From an uncultured Erythrobacter sp. (lineage in GTDB: Bacteria > Pseudomonadota > Alphaproteobacteria > Sphingomonadales > Sphingomonadaceae), in contig CANNCZ010000001.1 of NCBI GenBank assembly GCA_947503275.1, forward strand, positions 682,001 to 746,000: 64,000 nt of DNA, given 5' to 3'. A program made the translations under genes and the position numbers. Every line of letters begins with the position of its first letter. Position 1 is the first letter of the stretch. The notes beneath the pieces are model-generated. The model made no database searches and had not been told where the DNA came from. It was given only the letters and a program-made list of their open reading frames with translations. Below are positions 61,551-64,000 of this stretch, piece by piece.

Positions 61551-63196
61551 CTGGCTTGCCTTTCCAGGATTACCTTTTCGAAACACTGATTTGGACCGCG
61601 ATTTTGATCACTGCTGTCCTGTTCCTGCGCCGTCCGGTTGCGCGCTGGTTCGGGCCTCAGGTTGCCTATGCATTGTGGGCGATCCCGGCCTTACGCCTGT
61701 TATTGCCCCCGCTTGAACTGCCTGCGTGGATGAACTGGGAACAGACTGCGCCGACCCCCGTTGGCGAGACTGAAATCACTTTCCTCAATCCCGACATTCC
61801 AGTTGCGACAACGAATGGACCTGTGGGAATTGAGGCGGCGGCGTCCGGTGCGTCAATGCCGGTTACCCCAATTACCGAACTCTCGATGGGACCCATTCTT
61901 GAGACGGGCATTGCGGTGTGGCTTATCGGCGCCGCCATCTTCCTTACGATGCGGTTCTCCGCCTATTTCAAGCTACGGGCAGAATTGCTCGAAGAGGCGC
62001 ACGAAGTCGGCCGCGATGGCAAAGTTCGCTTGGTCGAAACGCCGGGCACCCAAGCGCCATTGGCATTTGGTGTGATCGACAAAGTTGTTGCGCTGCCCAT
62101 CGGCTTTCTGGCTCAGCCCGACCGGACCGTGCGCGATCTCGCTTTGGCGCACGAAATGGCGCACCATAAAGGGGGCGATCTGTTGATCAATGTCCTCGTC
62201 CAGCCTCTATTTGCGATGCATTGGTGGAACCCGCTGGGTCGCTATGGCTGGCTGGCCTTGCGCCGCGATCAAGAGGCGGCCTGCGACGCTCGTGTGATCG
62301 CGGCCAAACCGGCTGAGACGCGAGAGGCCTATGCCAATCTCATCGTCCGCTTTGCCGCTGGCCCCAATTCAACGCCGAACCACGCGCTTGCCGCACCCAT
62401 GGCTTGCCCGGTCCTGGGCGAGAAATCGATAATTCACCGTCTAAGGAGTTTGAAAATGAACGACACCTCTTTGCGCCGCCGAATGGCAGGTCGATTGCTT
62501 CTGGGCGGTGCGGTTATTGCTTTGCCGATGACGGCCACGATCAGCTACGCCGCTAGCGAAATTCCCGCGCCGCCTGCTCCCCCTGCGCCGCCTGAGTTGA
62601 GCATCACTGCGCCTCTGCCACCGGCACCCCCTGCGCCGCCAGCACCGCCTGCGCCATTGGTTGATCCGACAATTATCACGATTGATCCTGACGGCGACGT
62701 TGAGGTTTCTGGCGATACCGAGCGTGAGCGCGAAGTGCGCGTTATCCGGACACACGACGAAGACGGGCGCGAAAGACGCACTCACAGCACGACGAGCAGC
62801 TTCACCGTACGCACCGATTCCGAGATGAGTGAGGCCGAGATGCAAGAAGTGATGGCCGAATTGCGCCAAGGGCTGGAAGAAGCCAATCGCACGCTCGAAG
62901 AGATCCCTCAAATCGTCGAAGCAGCAATGGCCAGCGCAGAAGCGGTCGAAGGCCGCACCGTGGTGAGCATGACATGCGATAACAGCAGCGATGAGGTCGC
63001 CACCACACGTGAGCTTGACGACGGATCGCGGATAGTGATGCTCTGCCAGACCCGCGTGATGGCGCACGCAATCGAAGGTCTGCGCGAGGCGCGGACACAG
63101 ATTGAACGCAGCCGCGAAATGTCATCGCAGATGCGTGAACAGATTGTGCGTGAGCTGGACCAGCAAATTCTCCGCTGGGAAAACGCGCAAAGCTGA
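61547..63196 (+). CDS. BlaR1-like M56 membrane metallopeptidase
   Basis: A 549-aa protein. The N-terminal membrane part has helices near 12-28, 37-52, 112-135 and 310-332. The zinc protease motif HEMAHHKGGDLL (HExxH) lies in the cytoplasmic loop at about 202-206, with the downstream RRDQEAACDARV segment. The exported C-terminal region is not a penicillin-binding sensor. It starts with a proline-rich stretch and continues as a Glu-rich helix with two Cys. It probably senses some envelope signal and cleaves BlaI. An in-frame ATG at residue 304 follows AAGGAG. Confidence 0.88.
   Translation: MTGLPFQDYLFETLIWTAILITAVLFLRRPVARWFGPQVAYALWAIPALRLLLPPLELPAWMNWEQTAPTPVGETEITFLNPDIPVATTNGPVGIEAAASGASMPVTPITELSMGPILETGIAVWLIGAAIFLTMRFSAYFKLRAELLEEAHEVGRDGKVRLVETPGTQAPLAFGVIDKVVALPIGFLAQPDRTVRDLALAHEMAHHKGGDLLINVLVQPLFAMHWWNPLGRYGWLALRRDQEAACDARVIAAKPAETREAYANLIVRFAAGPNSTPNHALAAPMACPVLGEKSIIHRLRSLKMNDTSLRRRMAGRLLLGGAVIALPMTATISYAASEIPAPPAPPAPPELSITAPLPPAPPAPPAPPAPLVDPTIITIDPDGDVEVSGDTEREREVRVIRTHDEDGRERRTHSTTSSFTVRTDSEMSEAEMQEVMAELRQGLEEANRTLEEIPQIVEAAMASAEAVEGRTVVSMTCDNSSDEVATTRELDDGSRIVMLCQTRVMAHAIEGLREARTQIERSREMSSQMREQIVRELDQQILRWENAQS
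62443..62458 (+). promoter_or_regulatory. possible internal ribosome binding site and start
   Basis: AAGGAG stands seven bases before an in-frame ATG (62456) inside the M56 gene. A product from there would be 246 aa and begin MNDTSLRRRMAGRLLLGG, a signal-like basic start and hydrophobic core ending near SYAAS. It would be the exported sensor region alone. The codons also fit the normal protein, so chance is possible. Confidence 0.35.
62564..62655 (+). repeat. proline-rich PAPPAPP repeats in the M56 protein
   Basis: Two runs built on Ala-Pro-Pro, PAPPAPPAPP and PPAPPAPPAPPAP, separated by about nine residues. They form a rigid extended stalk just outside the last membrane helix, separating it from the helical C-terminal domain. 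Confidence 0.85.
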
Positions 63197-63210
63197 GCGT
63201 TTGCAGACTG

Positions 63211-63250
63211 AAAAAGCCGGCGCTGGGGATTACCCCGGTGCCGGCTTTTT
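63211..63250. terminator. bidirectional rho-independent terminator
   Basis: AAAAAGCCGGC (63211-63221) pairs with GCCGGCTTTTT (63240-63250); inside, GGGG and CCCC can extend the stem. The A and T tracts at both ends let it stop transcription from the M56 gene and from the convergent gene. Confidence 0.92.
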
Positions 63251-63253
63251 CGT

Positions 63254-63796
63254 TTACTCGCTGACGTCGCGAATTTGCCGCTCAGCACTGGGCCGTGCAG
63301 GATAGTCGCATCCGCGCTCTTGCCCCAATCCTTTGAGGAAGCTGCGCCGGACCATGCCCGATGTCACCGCCATGTTGACTTCGCGCTCCCGCGCTCTGGC
63401 CCCTGATACTTCGCGAACGATGCCACGGAATGGGATGAACGATCCGACGACGCTTTGCGCAACGCGCCCGCGGCTAATCCCTCCGCCTTCATCTTCTCCG
63501 GCAATGTCGAAATCCGCGCCCAAGACCTGATCCAGCGCGGCGATCTCTCCGACCAGCGCGTTGCAGCTGGCGATCCCCTGTGAAGCGTACGGATCGCGCG
63601 CGGCGGTCACCAAAACCTCTGGGATGTCGTCACTATCGATGTTGAAATCTTCCAACGGGGTGCGCGCCACGTCGCGCACATCGGGTTCTTCCTCGATCAA
63701 CTGAGCCATCAGCGGGGAGGGCGCGAGTAACGCCAAGGCCGCGCCTGCAATCAGGGCTTTAGCGGAAGTCAAAATAGCTGTCGCATGCTGTGTCAT
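63254..63796 (-). CDS. exported protein of unknown function
   Basis: A 180-aa protein with a signal peptide ending near PLMAQ. The mature part is acidic at first (EEEPDVRDVARTPLEDFNIDSDDIPEVL), then has LVTAARDPYASQGIASCNALVGEIAALDQVLGADFD and a basic C-terminal half. Two Cys, in SCNA and GCDYP, could form a disulphide. No family recognised by name. ATG 63796 has GGAGAG six bases upstream; a longer frame shadows the upstream peptidase. It overlaps that gene's end by 38 bases, so both are probably one operon. Confidence 0.75.
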   Translation of the reverse strand: MTQHATAILTSAKALIAGAALALLAPSPLMAQLIEEEPDVRDVARTPLEDFNIDSDDIPEVLVTAARDPYASQGIASCNALVGEIAALDQVLGADFDIAGEDEGGGISRGRVAQSVVGSFIPFRGIVREVSGARAREREVNMAVTSGMVRRSFLKGLGQERGCDYPARPSAERQIRDVSE

Positions 63797-64000
63797 CGGC
63801 ACTCTCCAATCCAAGCCGCAACGCGTCCATGCGTTGTTGGCTGGTTCCGTGGGTAAATCCTTCGGGGTTGATGCGCTGCCCAGCGTTGCGTTGCAGCGTG
63901 TCATCGCCAATCGCACTGGCGGCGCGCAGGCCCTCTTGCATATCGCCCGGTTCAATCCGGTTGCGGTTTTTGCCTGCCCATACCCCAGCATAGCAATCCG
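63759..64000 (-). CDS. YpfJ-type neutral zinc metallopeptidase, C-terminal part
   Basis: Only the last 80 codons lie in the window; the gene continues past the right edge. Reading the frame from the edge gives DCYAGVWAGKNRNRIEPGDM, then GLRAASAIGDDTLQRNAG and FTHGTSQQRMDALRLGLES, ending in ACDSYFDFR. This is the conserved end of the YpfJ/KPN_02809 family of predicted neutral zinc metallopeptidases. The HExxH site would be upstream, outside the window. The stop lies inside the start of the next gene, showing tight coupling. Confidence 0.85.
   Translation of the reverse strand, partial: DCYAGVWAGKNRNRIEPGDMQEGLRAASAIGDDTLQRNAGQRINPEGFTHGTSQQRMDALRLGLESADDTACDSYFDFR

Overview
The window is chromosomal DNA of an alphaproteobacterium, most probably an erythrobacter-like member of the Sphingomonadales. 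This is an inference from moderately GC-rich coding DNA, the bamD-recN-ligA neighbourhood, class II-like PHA genes, sdhCDA, the BlaI/M56 pair, and the many exported peptidases and beta-propeller proteins. No rRNA, tRNA, IS element, CRISPR array or intact prophage was seen. Genes are dense, often joined by ATGA, GTGA or TAATG overlaps, and lie on both strands in short operons.

Layout. 1-8.1 kb: the 3' end of an S9 peptidase, asd, a run of small enzymes, an ACE-like M2 peptidase and a propeller lipoprotein. 8.1-14.3 kb: a chemoreceptor with a coupled small membrane protein, amn, the rpsF-rpsR-rplI operon and a DUF808 protein. 14.3-24.2 kb: a divergent pair likely to recycle peptidoglycan peptides (Mur ligase and S66 LD-carboxypeptidase), then fabD, a secreted propeller, fabG, dnaN, a GST and a DUF2855 protein. 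24.2-32.4 kb: a D-aminoacylase-like amidohydrolase, a GDPD, an epoxide-hydrolase-like enzyme, an Atg22-like MFS protein, and phaC-phaZ with a 30-codon upstream ORF. 32.4-37.0 kb: two tandem PAS-GGDEF-EAL-PilZ proteins, the second with a degraded EAL site.

37-42 kb: lepA followed directly by what looks like an accessory cassette. It holds a deaminase-dead dCTP-deaminase/dUTPase-fold protein with a membrane anchor and coiled coil, a ThyX homologue overlapping it by ATGA, and an HNH nuclease. This is the best candidate for an undescribed system in the window, possibly concerned with nucleotide sensing or phage defence. That role is inferred from gene content alone.

42-54.6 kb: bamD, recN, ligA, a fatty-acid-hydroxylase/sterol-desaturase protein, a CinA-like protein lacking its usual catalytic residue, a YCII/DGPF protein next to an ECF sigma factor, prmA, a subclass-B3-type metallo-beta-lactamase and an SDR. 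54.7-64 kb: sdhC-sdhD-sdhA without an adjacent sdhB, a membrane adenylyl cyclase, a C13 legumain-like peptidase, a cyclophilin, a BlaI/M56 two-gene system with a visible operator, a bidirectional terminator, and the 3' end of a YpfJ-type zinc metallopeptidase.

Start codons were moved from the longest-ORF position where a Shine-Dalgarno (SD) sequence, an overlap or known family length favoured another start; each case is stated. All family calls are from reading motifs by eye; no database search was run.
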